Notes under the pieces: model-generated
Seen by the model: only the letters and a program-made list of their open reading frames with translations
What the model was told of the DNA's origin: nothing
The model's database searches: none
Shown: positions 50,242 through 59,428 of the stretch, one piece after another
Layout: the number at the start of each line of letters is the position of its first letter
How positions within the stretch are numbered: position 1 is the first letter of the stretch
Made by a program: the position numbers and the translations under genes
Source: CAJJDF01 sp965655625
Lineage (GTDB): Bacteria > Bacteroidota > Bacteroidia > Flavobacteriales_D > CAJJDF01
Reading direction: 5' to 3'
Length of the DNA stretch: 64,000 bases
Assembly (NCBI GenBank): GCA_965655625.1
Contig: CBFHHA010000007.1
Location: 1-64,000, forward strand

Positions 50242-52521
50242 TTATTCCTGCATCAAATTTTCTTCCAAGAAGGAAGTCATTTTGTTAAATAGGTTTAGTC
50301 TAGTTTTTCCGCCATAAATCCCGTGATTTCTGTTTGGATAAATAAACATGTCAAATTCTTTGTTCTCTTTTACCAAGGCATTCACCATTTCATAAGTGTT
50401 TTGCGGATGCACATTGTCGTCTCCGCCACCATGCACAAGTAAGAAAGCACCTTTTAGTTTTTCTACGTGATTAATGGGAGAATTGTCGTCATAGCCACTG
50501 CCATTTTCTTGAGGAGTTCTCATAAAACGCTCTGTATAAATATTGTCGTAATACCTCCAGTTGGTAACAGGAGCAACCGCAATACCAGCTTTAAAATAAT
50601 CGGCACCTTTTGTCATACAAAGTGAAGCCATATATCCTCCGTAACTCCAACCTTGTATTCCAATATTTTTGCTGTCTGCATAAGGTAGACTACCCACGTA
50701 GGTTGCTGCACTTATCATGTCTTCTGTTTCCAATTTACCAAGTTGTTTGTAAGTGGAGTGCTTAAAATCTCTGCCTCTGTACATCGTTCCTCTTGTTTCT
50801 ATGCACACTACCAAAAATCCTTTTTTTGCCAATAAGTGATGCCACATCATGGTGCTTCCTCCCCAAGAATCTTTTACCACGTTGTTTCCTGGACCATTGT
50901 ATCCTGTCATGAATACTGGGTATTTCCTTCCTGGGTCAAAATCTGCAGGTTTTATCATCCATGCATTTAGTTTGGTTCCTTCACCATTGTCAAATTGAAA
51001 GAATTCTTTGTTTGGTAAGTCATATTTATCCAATCTGTTTTTTAGAGATTGGTTATCTTCCAAAACTTTAATTTGTTTCCCGTTTGCTTCGTGCAACGAG
51101 ATAAAAGAAGGGGTGTTAGCGTCCGAATGGTAATTTACGTAGTACTTCATTCCTTTGCTAAAAAAGGTAGAATTGTTCCCTTTGCGGGTAGAAAGTTTTT
51201 TCTTTCCACTACCGTCTAGATTTACCACATACAATTCTTGTTGTGTGGCACCATTTTCAGCGGACAAATAATAAATAAGTCCATTTTCCTCATCCATTCC
51301 CTGGATTTCAATTACATCCCAATTTCCTTTGGTTATTTGAGTTTGTTTTCCGTCTAAGGTATTCAGATAAATGTGGTTGTAGCCATCCTTTTCACTCATC
51401 CATAAGTAAGTGTTGTTATCGGCAAGGAAAGTCAAATTATCATGAATATCGATGTAAGTTTCAGCAGTTTCGGTATAAAACGCTTTGGCTTGCAGTGCTA
51501 CTTGTTTTTGAGGTAATTCATCCTTGGTGTTCACTTGCAACAACTCTAGTTTGTTTTGCAATCTATTGAGTTTTGTAATAGCCAATACCTCAGGTTTTTT
51601 GGTCCAATTAATTCTTGGAATGTAATATTCTTCGGTATCATTGATTGAAACCGGAACAGATTCTTGTTTCCAAATGTCGTACACAGATACACTAATTTTG
51701 GAGTTGTCTTCACCAGCTTTTGGGTACTTAAATCGATATTCCATTGGGTACAAAGGTCCGTAGTAATCCAAATGAAACTCTCTTACTTTGCTCTCATCAA
51801 AGGTAAGGTAGGCGATTTTTGTTCCGTCTTCGTTCCATTCAAATCCTTTGTGGACGGCAAATTCTTCTTCATACACCCAGTCGGTAGCTCCATGAATAAT
51901 CTCATTCAGTTTTCCCGTTTGCGTTACTGCAAATTCCTTTCTTGTTTCCAAATTCATAAAAAACAAGTTGTTTTCTCTTACAAAGGCAACGTGAGTTCCA
52001 GCCGGAGAAATTTCTGCCAACCTTTGCTTACCTAGCTTTCGGTCCGAAAGTGGAGTTGTTTTTTTTGTTTTTAAATCGTAAATGTAGTAGTATGATTTGC
52101 TCGATCTTCTGTAAATGGATTCCTGATCTGAAGCAATCATTACCTTTGTCTCATCCGCATTAAACTGATATTCATCGATAGGTATCGGGTTCCCTTCTTC
52201 ATCTTTCAAATCCATAAATGTGAAGAGTGTAGCCACTTTTTCATAGGTAGCGTAGGAGTATTTATTTACTTCTGGTCCATTTTCTCCATTATCCAACGTT
52301 GTAAAATGTTTTCCGTCATTCATTGAGCTTACTCCTCTAACGCTCTTTCCGTAGAATTCTCCCGAGTACCAAATCAATTCATTAGAAAGTAAGTTAGCCG
52401 ATGAGGTTTGTGAGTTTCTTGCTTCTGGAGTAGAGACCTGAGAAGTTTTTTCTATTTGCGTTGTGCTGCAACTTAATGTGCTAATCGAGAAAAGTAGGGC
52501 AATAAATAGACTGTTTTTCAT
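50242..52521 (-). CDS. S9 family dipeptidyl peptidase IV-like protease, lipoprotein
   Basis: A 759-residue exported serine peptidase. A signal peptide with lipobox TLSC (SISTLSCSTT) is followed by an eight-bladed propeller region (DPPIV N-terminal type, from about residue 110 to 480, with WVYEEEFAVHKGFEWNEDG, the EE motif that recognises the peptide N-terminus). The catalytic domain follows: GWSYGGYMAS (Ser, near 630), HGGGDDNVH (Asp, near 702) and NRNHGIYGG (His, near 733). It would cut dipeptides, preferably after proline. ATG at 52521 is the proper start; an in-frame upstream extension to 52554 lacks a better signal peptide. It is divergent from feoA. Confidence 0.93.
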   Translation of the reverse strand: MKNSLFIALLFSISTLSCSTTQIEKTSQVSTPEARNSQTSSANLLSNELIWYSGEFYGKSVRGVSSMNDGKHFTTLDNGENGPEVNKYSYATYEKVATLFTFMDLKDEEGNPIPIDEYQFNADETKVMIASDQESIYRRSSKSYYYIYDLKTKKTTPLSDRKLGKQRLAEISPAGTHVAFVRENNLFFMNLETRKEFAVTQTGKLNEIIHGATDWVYEEEFAVHKGFEWNEDGTKIAYLTFDESKVREFHLDYYGPLYPMEYRFKYPKAGEDNSKISVSVYDIWKQESVPVSINDTEEYYIPRINWTKKPEVLAITKLNRLQNKLELLQVNTKDELPQKQVALQAKAFYTETAETYIDIHDNLTFLADNNTYLWMSEKDGYNHIYLNTLDGKQTQITKGNWDVIEIQGMDEENGLIYYLSAENGATQQELYVVNLDGSGKKKLSTRKGNNSTFFSKGMKYYVNYHSDANTPSFISLHEANGKQIKVLEDNQSLKNRLDKYDLPNKEFFQFDNGEGTKLNAWMIKPADFDPGRKYPVFMTGYNGPGNNVVKDSWGGSTMMWHHLLAKKGFLVVCIETRGTMYRGRDFKHSTYKQLGKLETEDMISAATYVGSLPYADSKNIGIQGWSYGGYMASLCMTKGADYFKAGIAVAPVTNWRYYDNIYTERFMRTPQENGSGYDDNSPINHVEKLKGAFLLVHGGGDDNVHPQNTYEMVNALVKENKEFDMFIYPNRNHGIYGGKTRLNLFNKMTSFLEENLMQE

Positions 52522-52613
52522 ATGTGTTATTTTAAAGAAAACGAATATAATCATTTCTAAAAAAAAAGGACCTTGCTCATTAGAAATTAAAAAGGATAGA
52601 GGTTTGTTTCGAA

Positions 52614-52627
52614 ATGATTTTAATCAT
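52614..52627. promoter_or_regulatory. Inverted repeat upstream of feoA, candidate metal-regulator site
   Basis: ATGATT-TT-AATCAT lies 24 bases before the feoA -7 box. Its symmetry and AT-rich sequence suit a Fur or DtxR-type site, but no match to a proven box of this lineage can be shown. Confidence 0.35.
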
Positions 52628-52651
52628 GAAAAAAATCGTTCTTTTTTTATT

Positions 52652-52659
52652 TATATTTG
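52652..52659 (+). promoter_or_regulatory. -7 promoter box of the feo operon
   Basis: TATATTTG, a perfect TAnnTTTG match, 19 bases before the feoA GTG start. Confidence 0.6.
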
Positions 52660-52678
52660 TTCTAAATAAAAACAAGCA

Positions 52679-52894
52679 GTGAAATTATCAGAGTGTAACA
52701 CATCCTATAAAGGGGAGATTCTCGAAGTTTTGGAGTCAGATTTTGACAGTAAACTCATGGAATATGGAATAATTCCAGGTGCCGAATTGGTGGTGCTTAA
52801 CAAAGCTCCGTTTAATGGACCTATATATGTTTCAATAGGGTCGCAAAAAATTGCAATAAGAAAAGATGAAGCTTCCTTTATTACCTTGAAATGA
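52679..52894 (+). CDS. feoA: Ferrous iron transport protein A
   Basis: A 71-residue SH3-like FeoA protein that assists FeoB. LMEYGIIPGAELVVLNKAPFNGPIYVSIGSQKIAIRKDEASFITL is the standard core. The start is GTG at 52679; no ATG is available in a better place. Its stop overlaps the feoB start by four bases (ATGA), the usual coupling. First gene of the iron operon. Confidence 0.93.
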   Translation: MKLSECNTSYKGEILEVLESDFDSKLMEYGIIPGAELVVLNKAPFNGPIYVSIGSQKIAIRKDEASFITLK

Positions 52895-54930
52895 AAAAAT
52901 TACACGTTGCACTTATAGGAAACCCAAACGTAGGTAAAACTACTTTGTTCAATAGATTGTGTGGAGTAAATCAGAAGACTGGAAACTACCCCGGTGTTAC
53001 TGTTGATAAAAAGTCAGGAAAATTTAAACACCTAGATTTTAAAATTGAGGTGACAGATTTGCCGGGCTTTGATAGTATTTATCCAAAATCTATGGATGAG
53101 GAGTTGGTGGTGAAATACTTGAAAAATAATTCGGGTAAAAATCATATTGATAAGGTGATTTTTGTTGCAGATGGAACGAACATCAAAAAGAATTTGTACC
53201 TGTTGTCACAAGTGAAAGATTTGGGGTATGACATAATTCTTGCGATTAATTTGATAGATATTGCAAAAAGAAAGGGAATTCAAATAGACACTCATTATTT
53301 ATCTGAGGAATTTGGGATTCATGTAGTCGAGATTTCTGCCAGAAAGGGAGAAGGAGTTGATGAATTAAAATCTGCCTTGTTGCTAGATTCACCGCAATCT
53401 AAAGCAGATGATTTAAAATATTTAAAAGAAGAAAATCACGAGATTTTACAATCATTTGTTGAAAAACACAAGGCCAAAAATAAGTATACGGCATTTTTGA
53501 GTATCACTCAAGAGAATACTCTGCCAGAGGTAAATGTAAAGAAATGGAAATCGGAAGAAGCGATTTTGAGGTATCAGTTTGTGCGCAAAGTACTAGAAGG
53601 ATCTATCCGTATTGATAAATCTCTTGCCACTGACGCAACTTCCAAAATTGATTCAGTGTTGATGCACCCGTTAGGCGGATATGCAATTTTTCTTGGTGTA
53701 TTATTAGTCATTTTTCAATCCGTTTTTTCTTTGGCATCTTACCCAATGGCGTGGATAGAAAGTTTTTTTAGTTGGTTTCATGATGTAACTCAATCTGCTC
53801 TCACTCCGGGTAGTTTTACCAGTTTTATTACCGAAGGATTAATTCCAGGAATAGAAGGTGTGGTTATTTTTGTTCCTCAAATTGTGATTTTGTTTTTTTT
53901 CTTCGCGATTTTGGACGAAAGTGGTTATATGAACCGTATAATCTACCTGATGGATAGATTGATGCAAAAAGTAGGAATGAGCGGAAAAAGTGTCGTTCCA
54001 CTTATTTCGAGTTTTGCCTGTGCAGTTCCAGCCATTATGGCTACTCGAACTATCGAAAACAAAAGAGAAAGACTCATTACAATCTTAGTAGCCCCCTTGT
54101 TGACTTGTTCTGCACGGCTACCTGTGTATACAATTCTGATTGGTTTACTGGTTCCAGACACCAAATTATTTGGGTTTATGAGCGTTCAGGCTCTGGTTTT
54201 GCTGGCTATGTATTTACTTGGAATTATCACTTCGGTATTGGCAGCCCTAATTTTTAAGTACATCATTAAAAATGAGTACAGAAGTTTTTTTATTACGGAA
54301 ATGCCTCGCTACCTTTTGCCCAGCCTTAAAAACGTTGTGTTTACAATTTGGGAAAATACAAAAGCATTCATTTGGAATGCGGGAAAGATAATCGTGGCTG
54401 CGTCCATTATTTTATATGTTTTGGGAACAAATGGTGGAGATAAATTTAGAAATACCGAACAGTTTGTTCAAAACAAATATCCTGAGCTATCCCAGACAGA
54501 GCTTGCACCTAAGATTTCTTCCTATGAGTTAGAACATTCTTATTTAGGAATGATGGGAAAATCAATAGAGCCCGCAATAATTCCTTTGGGATATGACTGG
54601 AAAGTGGGAATCGCTCTTATTAGTTCAATTGCCGCTAGAGAGGTTTTCGTAGGAACAATGTCCATTATTTATAGCATAGATTCTGAGGAAGATTTATCTA
54701 TCATGCAAAAGTTGGAAAAAGAGACAAACAGCAATACTGGAAAGCCTACTTTTAATTTTGCTACCTGTATTTCTCTCCTTTTATTTTATGCCTTTTCCTT
54801 GCAATGTATGAGTACAATTGCCGTTACTTATAAAGAAACTAAATCCATAAAATGGACTGGAATTCAATTCCTGTACATGACTATTTTAGCTTACCTAGTT
54901 TCGTTCGCTGCCTATCAAATTTTAGTATGA
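52891..54930 (+). CDS. feoB: Ferrous iron transporter FeoB
   Basis: The main Fe(II) uptake system of the inner membrane. Of 679 residues, about 1-170 are a GTPase domain (G1 GNPNVGKTT, G3 DLPGFDS, G4 NLID), followed by a helical spacer. The membrane part starts near residue 255 and contains the Gate motifs and FeoB-C segments (FACAVPAIMATRTIENKRERLITILVAPLLTCSARLPVYTILIG) and ends with several helices (FATCISLLLFYAFSLQCMSTIAV). Complete and without frame problems. Followed by a small FeoB-associated gene that overlaps its stop. Confidence 0.97.
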   Translation: MKKLHVALIGNPNVGKTTLFNRLCGVNQKTGNYPGVTVDKKSGKFKHLDFKIEVTDLPGFDSIYPKSMDEELVVKYLKNNSGKNHIDKVIFVADGTNIKKNLYLLSQVKDLGYDIILAINLIDIAKRKGIQIDTHYLSEEFGIHVVEISARKGEGVDELKSALLLDSPQSKADDLKYLKEENHEILQSFVEKHKAKNKYTAFLSITQENTLPEVNVKKWKSEEAILRYQFVRKVLEGSIRIDKSLATDATSKIDSVLMHPLGGYAIFLGVLLVIFQSVFSLASYPMAWIESFFSWFHDVTQSALTPGSFTSFITEGLIPGIEGVVIFVPQIVILFFFFAILDESGYMNRIIYLMDRLMQKVGMSGKSVVPLISSFACAVPAIMATRTIENKRERLITILVAPLLTCSARLPVYTILIGLLVPDTKLFGFMSVQALVLLAMYLLGIITSVLAALIFKYIIKNEYRSFFITEMPRYLLPSLKNVVFTIWENTKAFIWNAGKIIVAASIILYVLGTNGGDKFRNTEQFVQNKYPELSQTELAPKISSYELEHSYLGMMGKSIEPAIIPLGYDWKVGIALISSIAAREVFVGTMSIIYSIDSEEDLSIMQKLEKETNSNTGKPTFNFATCISLLLFYAFSLQCMSTIAVTYKETKSIKWTGIQFLYMTILAYLVSFAAYQILV

Positions 54931-55070
54931 TGCAAGTATTATTGACCTACACATTATTTACTTTCTCCATATTCTATTTGGTGCGAAAATTCATACTTGC
55001 TTTTGTAAAAAAAGAAAAAAATTGTGGTACCGGTTCTTGCGTTTGTGAAGTGCAAGAGTTGAAGAAATAA
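54927..55070 (+). CDS. FeoB-associated Cys-rich small membrane protein
   Basis: A 47-residue protein starting MMQVLLTYTLFTFSIFYLVRKF with one membrane helix and a short Cys-rich tail (KKEKNCGTGSCVCEVQELKK). The CGxxxCxC tail fits the FeoB-associated Cys-rich protein family. The ATG overlaps the FeoB stop (ATGA), giving a three-gene operon feoA-feoB-this gene. The cysteines may bind iron; that role is inferred. Confidence 0.85.
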   Translation: MMQVLLTYTLFTFSIFYLVRKFILAFVKKEKNCGTGSCVCEVQELKK

Positions 55071-55119
55071 TTCTTGTTTGTTTCGTATTTCTACATTTTC
55101 TAAAATGAATAAATATCGG

Positions 55120-55127
55120 TACATTTG
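55120..55127 (+). promoter_or_regulatory. -7 promoter box of serC
   Basis: TACATTTG, a TAnnTTTG match, 27 bases before the serC ATG. No clear -33 element. Confidence 0.55.
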
Positions 55128-55154
55128 AGGAAACAAATAAAACCGAAATAAACC

Positions 55155-56222
55155 ATGGCAAAAGTTCATAATTACAGTGCAGGACCTTGTATTTTACCTC
55201 AAGAAGTTATCAAAGAAGCGTCAGAGGCAGTCTTAAATTTTGACGGATTAGATTTATCCTTGTTGGAAATTTCTCATCGTAGTCCAAACTTTGTTTCAGT
55301 AGTAGAGGAGGCAACCGCTTTGGTAAAGGAATTATTGGAAGTACCCGAAGGTTATTCAGTTTGTTTTATGCAAGGAGGAGCAAGTTTAGGATTTTTGATT
55401 TCTGCCTTCAATATGATTGGTGACAATAAAAAATCGGCTTACCTCAATACAGGAACTTGGAGTGACAAAGCAATAAAAGAGGCCCATTTTGTGGGAGATG
55501 TAGAAGTAATTGCTTCTTCAAAAGAAGAAAACTTTAATCACATCCCAAAGGGATATGCAATTCCTTCTGATGCTGATTATTTGCATTACACATCAAACAA
55601 CACGATTTTTGGAACTCAATTCAAAGAAATTCCAAATTCGCCAATTCCTTTGGTATGCGATATGAGTTCAGATATTTTTAGTAAGAAAATCGACATTTCG
55701 AAATTTGATTTGATTTATGCCGGGGCTCAAAAAAATATGGGTCCAGCAGGCGCTACAGTGTACATTGTAAAAGATGAGATTTTTAACAGAAATAGAATCA
55801 AGATTCCAACGATGTTAAACATTGAGACTCACGTAAAAAAAGAATCGATGTTTAATACACCACCGGTTTTTTCTATCTATGTTTCTATGTTGAATCTTAG
55901 GTATTTAAAGAGTATTGGTGGAGTAGAAGCTCAACAAAAGATCAATGAAGAAAAAGCAGCCTTGCTTTACGGAGAAATTGACAGAAACCCATTGTTTAAG
56001 GGGGTGGCTGCAATAGAAGATAGAAGCACAATGAATGTGACGTTTATTTTAACAGACGAGAGCAAGCAAGCAAAATTTGACGAAATGTGGAAAGCGGCAA
56101 ACATTAGCGGAATAAAAGGACACAGAAGTGTAGGAGGTTACAGAGCGTCTATGTACAACGCACTACCTGTATCATCTGTTCAAGTACTGATAGATGTAAT
56201 GAAAGCATTGGAAACAGCCTAA
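55155..56222 (+). CDS. serC: Phosphoserine aminotransferase
   Basis: Class V PLP aminotransferase of serine and pyridoxal-phosphate synthesis. The 355-residue protein has HNYSAGPCILPQEVI, LSLLEISHRSPNF, FMQGGASLGF, PLVCDMSSDIFSKKIDISKFDLIYAGAQKNMGPAGAT with the PLP-binding Lys, and the closing GIKGHRSVGGYRASMYNALP. The length is normal. It stands alone between its promoter and a strong terminator. Confidence 0.96.
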   Translation: MAKVHNYSAGPCILPQEVIKEASEAVLNFDGLDLSLLEISHRSPNFVSVVEEATALVKELLEVPEGYSVCFMQGGASLGFLISAFNMIGDNKKSAYLNTGTWSDKAIKEAHFVGDVEVIASSKEENFNHIPKGYAIPSDADYLHYTSNNTIFGTQFKEIPNSPIPLVCDMSSDIFSKKIDISKFDLIYAGAQKNMGPAGATVYIVKDEIFNRNRIKIPTMLNIETHVKKESMFNTPPVFSIYVSMLNLRYLKSIGGVEAQQKINEEKAALLYGEIDRNPLFKGVAAIEDRSTMNVTFILTDESKQAKFDEMWKAANISGIKGHRSVGGYRASMYNALPVSSVQVLIDVMKALETA

Positions 56223-56240
56223 TAAAATTTAATAAAAAAA

Positions 56241-56277
56241 AGAGCGATAGGACACTAATCCTATCGCTCTTTTTTTG
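56241..56277. terminator. Bidirectional terminator after serC
   Basis: A perfect 12-bp stem (56241-56252 with 56259-56270) with a 6-base loop, flanked by A-run and T-run. It serves serC and the convergent T9SS protein gene. Confidence 0.92.
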
Positions 56278-56290
56278 ATTTAGATTTCGG

Positions 56291-58072
56291 TTAGTGTTTG
56301 ATAATTCGTTTGATAACAATTTCGTTTTGTTCGCTTATAAACTGTACAAAATAAATGCCGTTTTGTAAGCGTTCTAAATGCATTACATTTGAGTTTGTTT
56401 TTTGATTAATTTTGAGGCTACCGGTAACATCCATCACCCGAATACTAGTAGGAATAAAACTTCCCTCAAATACTATTTGATCATTAGTCGGGTTTGGAAA
56501 AATAGTAAATTCATGTTTCTTTTTTTCTGAAATAGATAAATTAGTAGCCACTTCAACTTCATAAATTGTGGTGGTACCAGATACCTCGTTGCTGACGATC
56601 AGCATCGCTGTACCAGTATGGCTTTCTGCTGGTGACACGAAAACAAGTCCTTCCGGAGCTATATCAATCATTTCTCCAGTAGAAGTATCCATTGTGTGAA
56701 TGTATTGATTAAATACAGGAGCTGTCGGATTCGAGATGTCGTAAACCATAATTCCACCTTGTCTTTCTAACCCAATAAAAGCATACGTCACATTGTTAAG
56801 CTCTCCCACAGTTATTGCTTCTGGCTCTGGACCCTTGTCATCACTTCGGCTGTCTTGGTCACTCGCAAGACCGTCATCGCAATTAAAAAATGTCATGTGG
56901 TTGGTTTTGATGTATTGTTCAATTTCATCTTTACTATCCCAAACAAGATTTCCATTTCCGTCCCATATAGAGAAAGAACGAGCTCCGTAGCTATACAATT
57001 CGTCAACGTCACCATCGTTGTCGATGTCACCGATCACATCCATTGTAAAAGTTTTTAGCCTTCCTAAATTGGTGTCGTTCTGTAATTCAGTTGCATTTGG
57101 AAATGTTATAGAGTCTAGAGTCAAATCTTTTATTCTTACCTCAGAACTATAACCGCTATAGTCTCTACCGTCTCCTTCGTTTGCCGAAATCCAATAAGTT
57201 TGTCCGTTTGAAGTGAAAGCTGATATTGCATCGGGTTGATAGACTCCTTTTACTGGCCAAGTGTTTATTTGGACTTTGTTATCCCTGTTCGAAACGTCCA
57301 TTCCGTTGCCAGCGACAGAGTGATCTTTGAATCCTAAACCTTTGTATGACAAAATGGTGTCATTTACCAAATCCAATAGAATCAATACGTTACTTTCTTG
57401 GCAAACAACAGCCGCTCTAGTTGATTGATCGTTTACTGCGATGTATTCTGGTTCTAAATCAACAGCGAAAGTTGTCCCTGGTTTTTTTAGACTACCCACG
57501 ATGGTAGAAGGTGCGTTATCAAAAAATAAGAGAGTCACATCAGCCTGACTTAAACTAGATATTCCACCCGAAATATCAATGATGCCGATAGAACCTTTTG
57601 GGTCGGTTAAATAATCATCGCTTGGCTCTCCTTCATTAGCTACGAGCAGTTTGTTTCCATCTTTCGTTGTGGTTATCATATCGGGAAGGGCGCCTACCTT
57701 CAATGATGTAATAAATGTTCCTGCGGTATCGAAGAAAACAACAAAGCCAGTATCTTGCTTCACTAGTGTTTGGATGGCCGCTGCAAAATAACCGTTGTTC
57801 AATGTTACGACTGAATTAACTCCACCGCCATAGGTAAGAACGTTAATTCCACCAACTTTGATTGGACTCGCTGGATTAGAAACATCAATTATATCAATAG
57901 AATCGGTTGCCGCATTGGTGACGAATATTTTCTTCGAGCCCGAATCATAGGTAGAAATTTCACAAGCACCGTCTCTTGAATCGTTGTGACGACCAATTTC
58001 AGTGATTGTAATGGACTGTGAGTAGCTCAATATTGATGTGAATACTGTAGCTGAAAGTATTAGTTTTTTCAT
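56291..58072 (-). CDS. Choice-of-anchor I domain protein with T9SS sorting domain
   Basis: A 593-residue secreted protein: signal peptide MKKLILSATVFTSILSYS, then a beta-propeller-like body with repeated IDVSNPASPIKVG, GNKLLVANEGEPSDDY, YWISANEGDGRDYSGYSSEVRIKDL, VTYAFIGLERQGGIMVYDISNPTAPVF (LVIVD-type repeats), which fits the choice-of-anchor I group. Residues about 515-593 form a T9SS type A tail (FTIFPNPTNDQIVFEGSF...GIYFVQFISEQ). Surface-exposed or released; some relatives accompany alkaline phosphatases. No catalytic motif seen. Confidence 0.87.
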   Translation of the reverse strand: MKKLILSATVFTSILSYSQSITITEIGRHNDSRDGACEISTYDSGSKKIFVTNAATDSIDIIDVSNPASPIKVGGINVLTYGGGVNSVVTLNNGYFAAAIQTLVKQDTGFVVFFDTAGTFITSLKVGALPDMITTTKDGNKLLVANEGEPSDDYLTDPKGSIGIIDISGGISSLSQADVTLLFFDNAPSTIVGSLKKPGTTFAVDLEPEYIAVNDQSTRAAVVCQESNVLILLDLVNDTILSYKGLGFKDHSVAGNGMDVSNRDNKVQINTWPVKGVYQPDAISAFTSNGQTYWISANEGDGRDYSGYSSEVRIKDLTLDSITFPNATELQNDTNLGRLKTFTMDVIGDIDNDGDVDELYSYGARSFSIWDGNGNLVWDSKDEIEQYIKTNHMTFFNCDDGLASDQDSRSDDKGPEPEAITVGELNNVTYAFIGLERQGGIMVYDISNPTAPVFNQYIHTMDTSTGEMIDIAPEGLVFVSPAESHTGTAMLIVSNEVSGTTTIYEVEVATNLSISEKKKHEFTIFPNPTNDQIVFEGSFIPTSIRVMDVTGSLKINQKTNSNVMHLERLQNGIYFVQFISEQNEIVIKRIIKH

Positions 58073-58165
58073 GTGTTTAGATTTTTTTGAGTTTTCTCAA
58101 AGGTAAATCTCACACTTTACTGAAGGTTTAACTGAAAATTATGGTTGGTTTTAGGTATTGTTCTT

Positions 58166-58516
58166 CTAGGTTAATTTTTGATTGATTACGTTAATTAATT
58201 CTTGTGTTGATTCAATTGTGCTTAACATTTTCGTAGAAAGAAGTTCAGTAAGCCCCAATTCCTCTTTATAATAAATAACAGGGTAAGAGTTAGCGGCCGG
58301 AAAGAGAACCTCAAATTCATCAATGTGATAAAACTCTAAATTCGTTTCAGTATTTTTTTTAAATTCTTTCCAATCGCTTTTTTCTTTCAATTTTCCATGA
58401 GTCAATTTACACAAGTTACAAGCGTAGGTTGAAGGTTGAATTATTTTATGAGCAAAATCCAAAGCTAAATGAATCACATCGGATTTGGCATTATAGACAA
58501 AAATGATAGAATCCAT
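58166..58516 (-). CDS. Small hypothetical protein with CxxC
   Basis: A 116-residue soluble protein, start MDSIIFVYNAKSDVIHLALDFAHKIIQPSTYACNLCKLTHG. It has one CNLC motif near residue 35 and no other cysteine. The fold could be thioredoxin-like, but no known motif fits. The stop of the larger upstream gene on the same strand overlaps its start by one base, so the two are translationally linked. Function unknown. Confidence 0.7.
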   Translation of the reverse strand: MDSIIFVYNAKSDVIHLALDFAHKIIQPSTYACNLCKLTHGKLKEKSDWKEFKKNTETNLEFYHIDEFEVLFPAANSYPVIYYKEELGLTELLSTKMLSTIESTQELINVINQKLT

Positions 58517-59388
58517 TATTGTTTGAAATAGGAGGAAAATGGTTTTTCAACAGGTAAACTACCTGTTAGGATAAAACGAGTATCAAATTCAAAATATTGA
58601 GCATACTCTATTCCATTCATTTCGAATTTTGCAAAAAGTTTGTATCCCACATTTTCAGAATCTATTTGTATCAAACTAACTTCTGAAAATTCGGTAATGA
58701 TTATTTCGTCTTTTGTGTTTTTTTTGAGCCATTTAATAGCGAGTATTCGCGGCAAATTCACCGTATCTAGGTATCCTTTGGTTGATATTACGGAATAGGT
58801 ATTTATGACAGTTGCCATTGCTGATTCTGCATCTTCGGGATTCACCAACATAGTATCTAAGTAGTTGTATACTTTTTTGTTCTCAAGTATATCGTTTGGC
58901 AATACAGGGTTTCGTCTATAATAACCATAAAACCAATCGTATTCCTTTCCTGTAAACTCATACTTCATTAATTGAGTTAAATCTTTGATTTTTCCGTTCG
59001 GGAAAAGAAAAAATTGAGTTTGATATAAGTAATCGATTTTCTCTTCTTGAACCACAAAATAATGTTTGATGTCGTAAATAGGAAACTCCTTATTCATTTT
59101 AATGGTATCAATTTTCTTTTGAATCAATTCATCATAAGATTTCAATGAGCTGTCGGTCAGTAAGTTCTTTTTTCTTAATACGTCAACTTTTTTCTTTATT
59201 TCCTCAACCTCTATTATTCTCGGAGTACTAGTTTTGTATAATTCAGAGAAGCCGTAAGACTTGTATTCTTCGCCAAAAACTCCACGTAGGTGGTTTTTGA
59301 CAACATTTTCGGCTCTTTCTTGGGCGTTTTCTTGAGAGAACCCAAGTGAATATGAGAATATTAAAAGGAATGTAATAAACTGCTTCAT
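58516..59388 (-). CDS. Hypothetical exported protein
   Basis: A 290-residue protein with a signal peptide (MKQFITFLLIFSYSLGFSQE). The mature part is mixed alpha/beta with a predicted helical, charged stretch near residues 60-100 (VEEIKKKVDVLRKKNLL) and later aromatic strands (FEMNGIEYAQYFEFDTRF). No family recognised. It is followed by the small CxxC protein gene with a one-base overlap, and is 40 bases from the MBL-fold gene on the same strand. Confidence 0.68.
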   Translation of the reverse strand: MKQFITFLLIFSYSLGFSQENAQERAENVVKNHLRGVFGEEYKSYGFSELYKTSTPRIIEVEEIKKKVDVLRKKNLLTDSSLKSYDELIQKKIDTIKMNKEFPIYDIKHYFVVQEEKIDYLYQTQFFLFPNGKIKDLTQLMKYEFTGKEYDWFYGYYRRNPVLPNDILENKKVYNYLDTMLVNPEDAESAMATVINTYSVISTKGYLDTVNLPRILAIKWLKKNTKDEIIITEFSEVSLIQIDSENVGYKLFAKFEMNGIEYAQYFEFDTRFILTGSLPVEKPFSSYFKQ

Positions 59389-59428
59389 GATTTTTATTTT
59401 ATCTAGTTTTAGTCAAAAATTATTCCAA

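Noticed and set aside
54852..54926. Upstream extension of the FeoB-associated gene (TTG at 54852)
   Set aside because: It overlaps conserved feoB codons, and the ATG at 54927 in ATGA overlap gives exactly the normal small protein.
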